A stretch of 64,000 nt of DNA from Channa striata (lineage: Eukaryota > Chordata > Actinopteri > Anabantiformes > Channidae). Below are positions 23,245 to 36,131 of the stretch, in pieces (position 1 is the stretch's first letter; every line of letters begins with the position of its first letter). The position numbers were made by a program, and so were the translations under genes. Below the pieces are notes generated by a model that saw only the letters and a list, made by a program, of their open reading frames with translations, was not told where the DNA came from and did not search any database. The stretch is taken from positions 27,313,375 through 27,377,374 of the forward strand of contig CM065175.1 of the NCBI GenBank assembly GCA_033026295.1. The letters are read 5' to 3'.

Positions 23245-26200
23245 GTTGTCGACTCTCGTCTGCCTGCTTTGTGCCAGTTTTCATGTCGTCTGGTTCTGAG
23301 GAGGGATTTGTCTGGTTTGAAGGTGCTTTGGCACTTGTTGTTGTTTTGGCTCCTGTGTCGTTTGACGCCAGCGAAGGAGACAACAACCCGAACAAGAGCG
23401 AGAGAACTTCACTTCAGAGACATGAAAGAAGACGGGAGAGGGATGAGAAGGAGACGGAGGAGGTGTCTTTTTATATAGTCTCTGAAGGTCTGTCAACAAA
23501 TGGAGAGCAGGCGGGAATGAGGAGACGGTGAGGAGGACTGGGAGGAAGTGAAAGTCTTCAAAAGCCTCCAAGGAGAAAACCAACTCCAGTCAAATCGGAA
23601 CCCACAGACACGGCACTTTGCAGGAACATTGTTATCTGTGATGTCTCTCCGAAGTAAAAACGTGTCCACCAGAACTGTCCGTGAATGGTTCTGTTTCTGA
23701 GAGCTGATAATACTGTCATGTGGCTCCTTTCAGTGGCTTCAAACATGCGAGATGTAAACCAAATGTTGGCTTAAAAAATGGGGCTCAACATAATAACTGG
23801 ATGGATCCAAAAGTAAGACAATAAAACTATGAACTGCCCATGAATATTCAGAAACAGACTGACAGAAACATAAAAAAATCTAAAAGTAAAACAAAAGATG
23901 ATGATGATGAAGAGGAGGTGAAGAAGAAGAGTGTTCCAGCTCAGTGCTCATCTGTCTTCTTCTGTGTCACTGGTCTTCAGTCTTCAGTCTTCACTCAGCT
24001 CCTAATATCCAGAATAATCGCGTCTATTTCTGTCTGTTGTTTTACATATGCTGTTCTGTGGGCTGTGTATGAAAGGGAAATGAAATCTGTTCCATTATCA
24101 TGATAAACATCAACACGGGCGCCGGCGGTCAGCACGCGTCAAACCAGGCAGAGGAGAAGGAGTCAGCGTCTCAGGCAGGAGGACAGAGGAGACGGCTGCA
24201 CAGCGTCTCCCTCATTTCTCCAGGATGACGACATGAAGACAATTAATTCTGCATTAACATCCACCAGCTCTGGTTAACGATGCCTATGTACAGGAAGTCA
24301 GCGTTTGGTGTGTGTTGCAGCATTTGTCCACATGCAAACTGCATTTTAGGCCAATGATACTTTGGAAAACTACTTCCAGGCTCAACACATTTCGTTATGC
24401 CCACCATCTCTTGCCCGACCACAGCAGAGATAAGCTCCTGCACCCGCAACCTTTAATAGGATTCAGATGGACCTTGGTCCATGTTGTCTTCTTTGTATAC
24501 GAGGTGATTTTGTCACGTGTGAAGCAAAGCTAGTAACCAGCGTTTTACAGGCGTTCGTGTGCTCAGAGGCAGAGGGAACTATTCAAAGCATCGTCCCGTC
24601 GCACACGTGCACGTGTGATGCTGTTAAAAAAGCTGATGAACACGTGGAGTAGGTGTGTGTGGTTTGAAGGTTTGCAGCCCGAGGTTTTTTTCCTGTGAAT
24701 GCACCACTCACAACAAGTGGACACTCATCTCATGAACTGCAGCTCTGCACTGTTGGTTTCAGTTGATTCTTTAGTCTTTCACGTTGTTCTTCCAAGGTCT
24801 TCTGGGGAACGACGCTGTGGAACAAGCTGTGCACGTCGGTTCCATTCAAAGGAACCGGGGCTGAAATCCATTTCCCCGTGGAGTCAACAAGGCTGGCATT
24901 ATGTCTTCCGGTGCATGTGTAGAACCTCCATTTGTGGTTTTGACAGAAGCAGGAGCGTCTTGTCCTGCTCAGGGACACGTGTCACAGAGTAATTATTGTA
25001 ATTACTGCCTCACCTGTTTCCTTCCACTGCGCTCGGCGCCTCGCAGCCTGAACATCGAGCTGATCCCTGATGTGAACCGCTGAGCTCGGGCCAGAACTCA
25101 CTGAACACGTGCATGCATGCATGCAAAAATGCAGAAGAACGTCCGACTCGGGGCTGCGGTCGGCCGGGAGTGAGGAAGAGGAGCGGAACACGACGAAGGG
25201 CAGAAATCCTGAACGCTCACCGGTCTTTTCCACACGGGGACGGACGTGTTTGTCCTCTCAAGCGTGACATTGATTTTCTGGGTTCTTCAACATCTCAGTC
25301 TGACACGAAATGATTGTAAAATGATGTTGGAACATTGAACTAAGTTCCCGTCTCATTTCTCTTGTCAGTTTCCCTGCGATGCATTTTTTATTTGACGAGG
25401 TGAGTCTGAACAAATCTCCAGGCACGTTCAACTTTAACTTACCCGTTACAGACGAAAGAAAATAAAAAATCCTGGATGATAGTTCTGCTCAGCTCTCCAC
25501 CCAGGTCTTTTGTAACGGCCCCTGTGTTTTGGGGTCACTTCCTGTCACTGGTTGGATTAAATTTTCACTAACAATGAATGACACTAGTGTTTTCATGTTG
25601 GGGCAGGGGCTCTCGTATTTTGAGGCTTCGTTTCACATCAGTGTGACTCTCAGCTTTAACTTTGACCTGTTCCAATCATACAGTGAAGGAACGACAAATA
25701 AACTGAATCACTGACAGTACATGAACAAACTCTCTCACTTTGGAGAAGCTGCTTTTATAAAACGACCAACACTTCATTTACAGCAGCTGCCAACATCACT
25801 TGTAATTGCAGCTGATGGTTGCAGGAAACAGCCCACACGGTTCACCAGAGGCTGTAGGAACGTTAATGTAGTCACTCAGCAATAAGTGATGTGCCTGCAT
25901 GTTCACGTTCAGAGTCTGACGCTGCTTCTGTGAACACTGTCATTTCAGGACACGTGGAAGATCGTTACCAGGACAGAGTTTATGTTCGGTGAACTTCAGA
26001 GCTCCCGGAAGAACTGCTGTCCCATTGCACGACGTATTTGTAATGACACCATATTCTTCTCAATCTCTGCGTAAAAAAAATGGTTTTCCATCGAAATCAT
26101 AAAAACATTTTAAAAATCTTCTGATCAAAGCAGGTGTTAGTATTAAGCAATTACACCATCAGACAAACAACAACGTGACTTTTTTCCGTGTGCCAATATT

Positions 26201-27180
26201 TATGGAAGAAACAGGAAACCAAAAAGATAAAAACGTGGGTAATACTAAAGACCTTCTTACACACCTGTAAATGTGAAGGGCTGAAAACAAAAGAATCAAG
26301 GTTTTGGTATAAATAAGTCACAGTCCAAAACTCCAAAATTAAAAAGCTTAAGAGGCTGAGAACAAGTGAAGGACCAAAGACCAAATGAATGAATGAATGT
26401 GAGGGACTGGTAAAGTCAAACAGGAAATGATTTGTTCAGGTTATTGCTGCTAAAGGTGGATTTACAAGCTACCGAGTCACGGTTTTATAACTTGGGCATT
26501 TTCTGAATATTCAGCGGAGTTTCGAGCTTGTGGTTCTGCTTGTGTGTTCATTGCACTTATCCTCTGTTCATCAGCTGAATCAGTGAATGTGCCAGTTCTT
26601 CTTAGGATGCCACTTACTCATTTGAATGTGTAAATTACACACAGCCAATCATAAAACCGGATTAAATTCCACGTCGCGTTCTAAGCTTTCGACAACTGAA
26701 AACCAGGCAATATGAAAATATGAGAAGAAAAGTGCAAGAAACTGTCGGAGACAAGGGAGACAAAACCATCAGACCTAGAAATAAGCAGCTCTCAGGATAA
26801 AAACAGATGTGGGTGGATGGAAGGAGGAAGAAATGCAGCAAATTCTCAGAATCAACCGCAGCATCTTCTATTAGCAACTGTTGTTCTGTCACATCTGTGA
26901 GTCGTCTGATCTGTGGCCTCAGAAGGAAACATGTGAGGTTAATGTTCAGACTGGATCCAAAGGAAGTTTCCGTTCTCTGGGAGTTCATGTTGGAGCCGAT
27001 TACAGGTCAGTTCAGCCTGAGATCATTAGTAAAGTCGTCATTTGAAAAAGGATTAGAGCCCCGTTGGTGAGACGGACACATCCAGGAAACTGTTTGAGAG
27101 TTTCCATCTCTGTGTGTATGAGTTTTCTCTCCAGGTCCGATCACTGCTCAGTCCCGTCAGCCTGTCCCCAGCTCAGGCTG

Positions 27181-27217
27181 GATCATCATCATCATCATCA
27201 GCATCATCATCATCAGT
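27181..27217. repeat. (ATC)n trinucleotide repeat
   Basis: ATC units with one AGC interruption in intron 1. Confidence 0.9.
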
Positions 27218-28403
27218 AAACCTGCACCCAAATACACACACGCAGGTAGTTGTGTGGTTGCTCTGGGCAAAGATCGGATGCAGATCAGATGACTTGTAAA
27301 AACTTGTATCATCCCTTTACACACTTTCACGGTGACAAACGACCAGCTGATCTCCTTTAACCCTGATGTGTGTCAGGTGGATTCACACACACAAACCGAG
27401 GCAGCTGTGTCAGCGCTGGAGGAAGATCACAGCGACCTGTGATACCTGAACTCTACATGACTCACACACACAAATGTGCACTTGACTGCCATAGTGCAGG
27501 TGTTTGTGTGTGTGTGATTGACAGCGTGGGCTGCGTCTCCATGGTGACTCCAGGGTGCAGGTGTTCTCGTGGGACGATTTTCTGGAGAGACACATTAAGT
27601 CTCTGTGACATGTGAAAGCACTCTGACTTTGTGCCACTGTGTGTGTGTGTGTGATTTGTACTGAAGGTGTGTGTCTCCTGCATGACAACTATTAGCTGAA
27701 CGTTAACTGGGATCATTTCTTTTTAAAAAACATTTGTCATAATTGTTTCAAATATCGTTTACAATCACTACATTGTTCTTCTTCGCAATAATGATCTGTC
27801 ATGTCGGGATATCAATTATATAACTGTGTGGCATTGTGTTTGCATAAAAGCCTTTATCAAGGATAAAAAGCCTTTACTCAAGGCTACAGACGGAACAACA
27901 ATTGATCATGTCTGAAAATGTTTAATCTAAATATTTGTGCTTCGGCAGATTTTCTGTCAGCGTGGACACAGTAAAAACATCGGTGGCGTAAGGATAAGCG
28001 AGTGATAAATGAGTGACTCGTTATCAGTCTGGGTTCTTGTTGTGGAGTCGAGTCGAGGTGAAAGTGGAAATATCATCGGACAAACGCTCTTCTGTTTGCG
28101 AACCTGGCTCACCATCTGGTCCCTGGGAGCCAGCGGACAGAGGCCTGATGCATCCTAATTAACCACCTTATAGACTGGCCTACTTTACCTCTGCGTCCAC
28201 ACACACACACAGACAAGCTAAAGTCCTGCAGGCACACTCTTAATTAAGCCCCATTTTTCACTGCTGATGAAGAGAGAGAGGGATGAAAGAGACGGAGGGA
28301 GGTGAGAGAGGGAGTTTAAAGTGATGATAACAAGGGGGATAATGATGAGAATAATAAGCGACCAGAAATTGAAAAATCGATGCATAAATCTGCCCGTTTG
28401 CAG

Positions 28404-28407
<4 letters not shown>

Positions 28408-28454
<47 letters not shown>
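28408..28454. repeat. (CA)n microsatellite
   Basis: Perfect CA array of about 47 nt in intron 1. Confidence 0.95.
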
Positions 28455-28457
<3 letters not shown>

Positions 28458-31400
28458 GTGATGACTGATCTTAATAGATTTAATTTAAAAGGATTTTACT
28501 TTGAGTCATTTGGCTGATGTGTTTACACACGTGCAGGAGGACGGGTCTGCACACTGACCCACTACCCTGCAGCTACTGGACCACCCGCTCCATTTCCTGA
28601 TCCTCAGAATATGGATTTGTAGGAATTTTCCCACATCAACTCAAACTATTTTGGCAGACGTGACGAGACAAGACCAAATTAAAGTCACGCAGGCTAACAC
28701 AGGCTATACTGGACCATATCAGACCAGACTCATCCAAGTCAGAAACCATCAGACCTGCTCAGACCACTATTTCCTCCTTTTTAACTTCACTTTAATCTGT
28801 CAACCAGGCCAAATACTCAGGCAAAAGAAACATGAAAATCAACTTCCAGGAGTCTGTCAAGAATTGAAGGGTGAGTGTTTGTGCTCTCTTCCATCCTTTA
28901 GATCCGGGTAGAGACGTGAAGACCTCTGGACTCTCAGGAATCGGCAGCAACATGAACATTCAATTAGGGTCGGACTGTGTGCTCAGAGCGGAAAGAGGTG
29001 GATGCAGAGGGAGAGAGAAAACACGGAAGAAGAAAAAGCGTTCCGAGTATGTGTGATGAAAAGGACAGCAGAGAAATCCATTGTCCATTTATCGTTAGTG
29101 TGCTGTTCCAGTTTATTCTCTCCTGGTGGAGTTTCCCTTTTACTTCTGGACCAAAAACAAGATTCAAGCCGGCGACATTCATCTGAATTAGACCCAGACC
29201 ACATCAGACCCAAATAATCTAACCGGGAGGATCTCAGCTAGTCCTCAAACTGTGGACACACCCTGACTAATCTAGACCAGATCACAGGACGTGCTGTGTC
29301 CATGTGCCGCTGGTTGCACTGAGTCAGCAGCCGACAGATGGAGCTGACGTGGTCGCGGTGCACCGTGTTCGGGATCACTTCTCTGTTCACTGAACACCTG
29401 CACGATCCCTCTAATAACAATTAAACGCTGAAGTCACGTTCATGAGGAAAATCACTTCATCAGAAGCAGTACATTTAAATCAAGGTGGGCAGCGTGAGGC
29501 AAATTCTTAAAGCTGGACAACTAGATCAGACTGAAAGTGGTCCAGTGAGGGACAACCAGTGAACCAGAGACAGGATGCTGGTGGAGAGAGGAGCCCCCAC
29601 TGGTCTATAATGACTGAAACCATAATGCTGGTAAATGAATATTAATAAAAATGATAAAAGATGAAAATGTTGCTATTAAAGCCTGAATATATCTGTGGTA
29701 ATGTGAGAACGGGTTCAATACCAAGTCCGGCTGGTATACTGAGGCGTACTGGAGCTTTAAAGGTTTTTAAATTTGCATCATATGAGACTTTAGAGCAACA
29801 GGAATGAAATATGTGTCCACCCAGCAAACTGATGACACCGTTTCATCAGCCGTTACTGTTCAGTTCCCAGAGAACTGAGGCTGAAACTAAGAGCGGCTTC
29901 GCTGCAGTTGGCAGCAGGGGGTCCTGGTTTCTCACGAAGGGCCCCCAGTGCGGCATTCAGGAGCCTCGGCAGTCCCCGACTTCTTCAAATCCGTACAGAC
30001 AAACCGCAGATCCACAGGCCTGATTTCTATCGACAGCACTGCCGAGAGGATCAGTGTCACAGTGGGAGGACGGGGAGGGGGCAAAGAAGATTGGAAGAGA
30101 AAAAAAGGACAAACCAACTCATCGAACAGCGAGTATTGGAAAAGTCAGTCCACTGCATTTCTCTGTTTGATCTCCTCTCTAGTGATTGGCCAGCTGGAAA
30201 ATAGCATCATGGGAAGTAGGGCAACTGGACGGGTCGAACAGCATTCACAGCATTTTGTTTTAATCTGCTAGGAGGAGCAGACGGGTGGAGCTCAGCTGTA
30301 CTGAGTGGAAAAATAAGATGGAGGGTTTTAGCAACGCGTGTGTGTGTGTGTCAGATTGGTTCTGCAAGAGTTACACCAGAAGATGAAAAGACGACAAGAA
30401 AGGAAGGAAACATGAAAGGACTAAAAAGTGAAGGAAAAAATCTGAGTAAAACTCGTAGAATGACATAAAACAGAAAAAGGAAAGAGGGAGGCAACGTGGA
30501 GAAATGGAAAAATTTTAAATGTCAGAAAAGAATCCAATCCAGACCCAACCAGTCCGAACCAGACCAGGTCTAGGATTATATGTTAGGGTGAGTCTTAATT
30601 TACTTGGTGATTTTCAAACAGCTAATGGGCTTCGATGACAATTAGTGTAAACACATTTATGTTTATGCGGTTTGAAGTGTGTCCCAGTGACATGTCTTTT
30701 TTTAAATAAATGTTTCTCTTATTCATGAGAAATGAGTCACGTTCTTTTTTGGAAGAAGCTTAAGAAACTGCATCTGCCAAAACAAATGGTCCTGATGGAA
30801 GGACAGACCTACAAACATGAGTTTGACTCCAGGGTCTCACACAGGGAAAAAAGACAGAGACTGTGCTTCTATTTAAACATGTGGTGCGTTACATTCTTCT
30901 CGACCACAATCTTTGTCCAACCGTAACCAAGTGCTGCAGGAGTTCAAAAACAACCATAAAAACTGGCTGTGGCAGTGCAAGATTAGATCTTCAGTGTCAT
31001 TAGTGATTTGTCCTCACAAAGTGAACATCGTGACTGTGGGATCAGACTGACTTAGTTTGAGCCCAAAAACTTGCGACTGAGCAGTAATTTATTGAACCAG
31101 ACGAACCACAGCACAGTTCCCGCATAGACTCAGTGATGGAAACTGAATGAAACCCGTCCCCACCACTGATCCCTGTCGTCCTCCGTCTCCTGCTGCCTGC
31201 CTTGGGACAGTGACTGTCTCAGTGTCCTGAACCTGTGGCACATTAGCTTGAACAACATCTGGCTTTAGGTGGACGTGAACTTATGTTTGTTGTAGTGAAC
31301 ACATGCCGGTGGATGGGGATCTGTGGGCACAGCTCAAATTATTTGTCATCGTTTAACGAGCGTTTGCATCATTTCCTGTTACAGATCGTTGATCTGCGGA

Positions 31401-31834
31401 ACGAGCACTGGCGTTGCTAAAAAAAAAAATTATAAAAAATGATGTGGCCCTGACTGGTCTTCTAAAAAAAAAAACCAGCGTCTGAGTCCAAGACGAGACC
31501 AAGTAGAATGACCAAGACAAGACTGGGACCTTAAAAAAGACCAGACTCAAGTATCACAACACAAGGTTGAAAGAGAGCGTTCAGAGACCGCTGACGTCGT
31601 TCTGGTTCTGTAGATGTGTTCAGAGCTGTTGGTTTGTGTGGACGTGTCTGTGGGTCGTCACGGCGACTGAACAAGACGAATCCAGTGTGATGTGAGAAAC
31701 AGCGGCTGTCGCCTGAATTATGAATGTCTGATGACGTTTGTCAGCCATTAAAAAATAAAGCTGTGAAAGTTTAATGCGGCACTTCGTCGATTATTAATGG
31801 AGAGACACTGACAACTGTGTGTGTGTGAGTGTGT

Positions 31835-32010
31835 GTGTGTGTTCCTGTAGATTCTACTTACTGAGGACTAAGTTTCCTTTTTTACCAACGGAGTGAGGAC
31901 ATTTTGGCCGGTGCTCACTATTTTTGACCCTAGAAAAGGGTCGAGATTAGAGTTAGTTTTTGGTTAGGGTCTGTGTTATGTCAGTGAGTGTCCTCACAAG
32001 TAGAGAGAGA
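31835..32010 (+). repeat. Dispersed repeat with TG-rich left end, copy 1
   Basis: Starts in a TG run, then TTCCTGTAGAT, GAGTGAGGACATTTTGGCC and, near the end, GTGTCCTCACAAGTA. A second copy in the same orientation is at 52127-52343. By eye the first 84 bases differ at 11 positions with no gap. Confidence 0.8.
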
Positions 32011-33964
32011 AACTCTCTGTGTGCCTGTGTTTTAATAAGCTTTGTCTAATGTTTTTTGAAAATCCATGTTGAAAGTCAAAGCTGGGCAGGACAGGTGAGT
32101 GTCGCAGCTGTGGTGGCGTGTTCGTGTATTTCTGTGTGTGTGTTATAGCTGTTGCTGTGCTGACCCCTCAGCAGTGTGTGTGTGTGTGTGTGTGTGTTGT
32201 GATGAGATTCCTTTTCTGTGTGTGTCTGTCCGTTATCACCCACCATCATATGGAGAGACGGAATAATCGACACAGGCAGAAAACTGCCAGTTAAATATGT
32301 GTGTGCGTGTGCTCAGCTTAATCTGCTGTGTGTGTGTGTGTGTGTGTGTTATGTTTTCAAAGTTGTTGTTTTCCAAAATTTCCACATTCCAGATTCATCT
32401 GATATGTGACTGCAGATAGAAAAGCAGTGTTCTAATAGCCAAAAGCTACGGTCAACACTCACTTTAGCTCAGTTCAGATATGAAATACACGACGTCCTGA
32501 TTCAGCACTGTTAGCATGACAAGCTTCAATTATTAATATGATGGGCTTATGATGGAAGTGTCACAGTGGATACCGCAGTCCATTATAAGGAGACACGGTC
32601 CTAATGTTTTGGCCAATCTATTTAAAATGAATGAGAAGCACCTCGTCATATGAAACCATCCTGTAGGACTCCCCCACGCACTTTGACCTCAATAATCATC
32701 AGAGTAGAATTATCATCTTTCTGACAGTAACAACCTAAAAACGGAGAAGTTATAAGCTTGTAAAAGTCGAATCGCAACTTTGTATAAGTTGTTGATTTAT
32801 AGAACTGCACTTTTTAAGACTCACGCCAACAGCTCTGCAGTCACACGTGTATCGTGACTCGTCCACTTATGTGAAACACGGGCCTGTTTTTGATCTTTAC
32901 GTTTCACCACGTATGATGCAAAAGCATCTCAAACCGTGGATTACTACGGATCCAGGATCCAGGAAAATACAAAGTGCACTTGTCGATCTTCAAGTATTGG
33001 GATCAAGGCCAAAGGAGCAGAAACCAGAACTGACTCGTTTCCTCTCGTACGTTTAATCGTTGAGCAGCTACACGGAACGAGGCCTCCCACCCACTGACAA
33101 AGGCTGCTGCCCGTCACTGGGTTTTGACACACAAAACCTGTCGAGGAAAAAAGAACATACACACACACACACACACACAGTGGATGTGTAGCGTGGGCGT
33201 GTACATGCATGTGCAGCAGACACACAGAGACTGAATAGACTAAAGCTATTTTCATTCTGTGATAAACTTTAATGCACTTTGGTGATTATCTGCACACACA
33301 CTTCCCTGCAGATCTGGTGACTCAGCCTGGTGATCAAAGGCTCAGATTTGCTCCATTGTGTGGATAAACACCCAGTTTGAGCCCAGAATGAACACACTCA
33401 TCCAACACAACAACACACACAACACACACACACATCCAATTTGGTCCAATCTTCCAGAGCCACTGCTTTGGCTAATTCGCACAAAGGAGGTTTGCAGAAA
33501 TCCGCGGGACCAAAGCACTTTGTTACGGTGGCTGCGGAGGCCCGGCGGCGGGGCTACCAAGCTCTCTGCAGCCCTCAGATCATTAGGAATCCTACAGTGA
33601 AGTTCACTGCTAAGCTAACTGAAGCCCTGAAAAGCTGTTGCAAAGTTTAAGAGTGTTACAATAGCAGAAAGTAGGAACACTGTGAAATATCCTGCTGATG
33701 ACAATGGGAGAACGTGGCCATGAGGTGATGTTTCCTCCGGGACACTGGAACAGAGCACTGACCATTAAGTTCTCAGCCTCGCTCGAAATGTGATTTTTAT
33801 TCTCTATGGGGCAGTGAGTGTTCTAAATGGGAGTTACTGCTTTTTGTAGCTAACACACACACGGACACACACACAAACACAGACCTCCTTACTGAGCTGT
33901 CTGACAAAAATGGGGCTAAAAGCATTTTTCAATTGATGAACTTTGTGTAATGGTTTAAAACTCG

Positions 33965-34015
33965 TGTGGTGTTCCTCAAGGTTCTATCCTGGGCCCCATG
34001 TTGTTTCCCTTTTAT
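33965..34015 (+). pseudogene. Reverse-transcriptase fragment (non-LTR)
   Basis: Seventeen codons read CGVPQGSILGPMLFPFY, the GVPQGSxLGPxLF signature of non-LTR reverse transcriptases. The frame is lost directly after. It is a dead LINE fragment in the same orientation as the 3' end 1.6 kb to the right, though the distance and intervening sequence do not prove they are one insertion. Confidence 0.7.
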
Positions 34016-34628
34016 AGAAAGGTCATTATTCATTCAGCATCCGCTAAAAGTAAAGACGTTTTGTCTTTAAGACAGTGAAAGTTTCATGAACTACTATTTT
34101 ACACTGAAACAACCAACCAATGATTGGGATTTGGCCACTTCTGAACAGTATAACCAAGTAAACAACACTTGTTGGGAACTTGTTCCCTTGTTCAGCTTTA
34201 TGATCATTAGTTTTCACCTGATTAATTGACAACCGCTCTAAGTCTTTCTCTTTAGTTCTGAGAATCACCTATTGTTATGTAATTTGTAACTATATAAATA
34301 TGCAGCTGAAACAGGAATTCAGGGTTATGTAGGGGACAGTTGTTAAGTTAAATATAAGAAACTGTACACTAATACACTAATATTATAAGGGACACGGTAC
34401 AGATCAAAGCTTAGAGTTAAGGTAACTGTCAAGGGACTGTAGTTAGTAGGACAGTGTCAATAACGTTAAGGGGTTTTGCAGAGTTAGGATATAAAAGGTG
34501 TGTTGAGGATCTTTTCAGGTTGAGGTGGTGTGTGCCGGGTTAGCTGTGTTGAAGTGTGCTTGTTGATGAGTCTTCACAGAGCGGACGGCCTGTTTGACTA
34601 ATGAGAGCAGCTGTCGAGGCACAGCAGC

Positions 34629-34631
<3 letters not shown>

Positions 34632-34680
<49 letters not shown>

Positions 34681-34683
34681 ACA

Positions 34684-34728
<45 letters not shown>

Positions 34729-34733
34729 ACACT
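34632..34733. repeat. (CA)n microsatellite with CT interruptions
   Basis: About 100 nt of CA broken by ACTC and AAAC interruptions, which suggests an older array than the perfect ones. Confidence 0.95.
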
Positions 34734-35359
34734 CAGCAGTGTGTCCCAGGAGGAAACTAACTCTGTTCTCTCTACACTCTCACCACAGCCTCTGTCATCT
34801 TCAATCTGCCTCCCATCCCGTCTCCATGACAACGCATCACCTCTCCCCTGAAACTGCTACAGTGACCCATGAAGCATCAGCATCATCGTCCTCTCCCTCT
34901 GAGACACATTTCAGCAGAGGTCAGGGGCAGCCAGGGGGAAAACCAACATGTCAACAAGGTATAATGTGTGGTGTTCAAACTGTGGCTCAGGGACTCCTGA
35001 AGGGCCTTCTGAGGCTCCTGAACACCGATGTCTGCACAGACACAGCTTTGATGTAGACAATTTCTGCATTTGTATCTGTTTCCTCCAACTTGAGAGTTCA
35101 CAATGTTCGAAGTATTAAAACTAAAAGAACCGTCACAACTCAAACATAAACAACACACAACTGTATCCAACACAAACTCTATATCCTTTCCTGTTCATCC
35201 AAACCCAACCATTCTTTTTTAACTAGACTCTTATCAAATTGATTTGGCACATGAATTCATGCTGGATTTCTTTCCTGACGAAACCCTCCCCATTTTTCTT
35301 CAGGGTTGGGACACTGAGAAATCATCTGTCTTGTGTCATTTTAACACCTGTGATTGGGC

Positions 35360-35430
35360 AGCCTGCGGGTTCGGTGTTTTGCCCAGGGACACTTGGACGT
35401 GTAGCCAAGAAGAGTCTGGGCACTGGTGAC
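35360..35430 (+). repeat. Dispersed teleost repeat, 3' half
   Basis: Reads ggttcggtgttttgcccagg, then GACACTTGGACGTGTAGCC. It looks like the segment that normally follows the part seen at 8900-9020 in the same family, now isolated in intron 1. Confidence 0.5.
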
Positions 35431-35559
35431 CCACTGTCCACCCTTTTCCTTTTAAATGCAGATGCTCCTCATCTTATCTTGGAAAGAAAATGCAACATAA
35501 ATTATATTCATCCTGAGCTACTGTATCAAAAGCTAAAACCAAACTCTACTTGAATTGTT

Positions 35560-36010
35560 CTGAACCACATGCACAAATAATTCAGTGACATTTATATTAA
35601 TGTGTCACCACTGTATCATTAACTCTGTATCTTCTTTGTCCCGTAGTCGTCTTTCTCCCCCTCTCTGTCCCCGTCTCTCTGTCCCTGTCCTCAGGTGTCC
35701 CTGGATTTGGCGCTCTGTGTCCTCCAGTGTGCAGCTACTGGTCCTACTAACCTGCCCAATGTTTTCCACTCAGCCCAACCGGTCCAGGCAGATGTCCGCC
35801 CACCCTGAGCCTGGTTCTGCTGGAGGTTTCTTCAGTTAAAGGGAGTTTTTCCTCTCCACTGTTGCCTGTAGCTGCTCAAGGGGGATTTGTTGGGTTTTCT
35901 CTAAAAGTTTGCCTAGTCTTGACTTTATGATGTAAAGTGCCTTGAGATGACCTTGTTGTAAACTGGCGCTATATAAATAAAGTCGAATTGAATTGAATTG
36001 AATTTGAATG
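35560..36010 (+). mobile_element. LINE 3' end (L2/Maui-like) with GAATT tail
   Basis: Untranslated 3' part of a non-LTR retrotransposon. Landmarks are TCCAGTGTGCAGCTACTGG, CTGGTTCTGCTGGAGGTTTC, GGGAGTTTTTCC, GCCTTGAGATGACCTTGTTG and GGCGCTATATAAATAAA, ending in tandem GAATT units. This block is very frequent in acanthomorph fish and marks the element's 3' terminus and orientation. The 5' boundary is a guess; the coding part is not attached. Confidence 0.75.
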
Positions 36011-36065
36011 ACACCTTAAAGCCACAGTGAACAACTTGAGCTGGTCTCGATATGCTCGCCTCAGC

Positions 36066-36131
36066 CGCCCCCTTCACTTATTGTCGCCCCCTTCACTTAT
36101 TGTCGCCCCCTTCACTTATTGTCGCCCCCTT
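36066..36131. repeat. 19-bp minisatellite
   Basis: Three exact 19-bp units (cgcccccttcacttattgt) start at 36066, 36085 and 36104, followed by a partial fourth unit at 36123. It lies about 55 bases past the LINE 3' end. Confidence 0.95.

Noticed and set aside
29238..29420. Minus-strand frame with TVHRDHVSSICRLLTQCNQRH that looks protein-like
   Set aside because: I could not match it to a family. It has no clear flanking splice sites and is short, so it is not annotated.
34270..34520. AT-rich block with TATATAAATATG and GGATATAAAAGG, resembling promoter or LTR TATA boxes
   Set aside because: No terminal repeats, primer-binding site or coding region attached; TATA-like strings are expected in AT-rich intron sequence.
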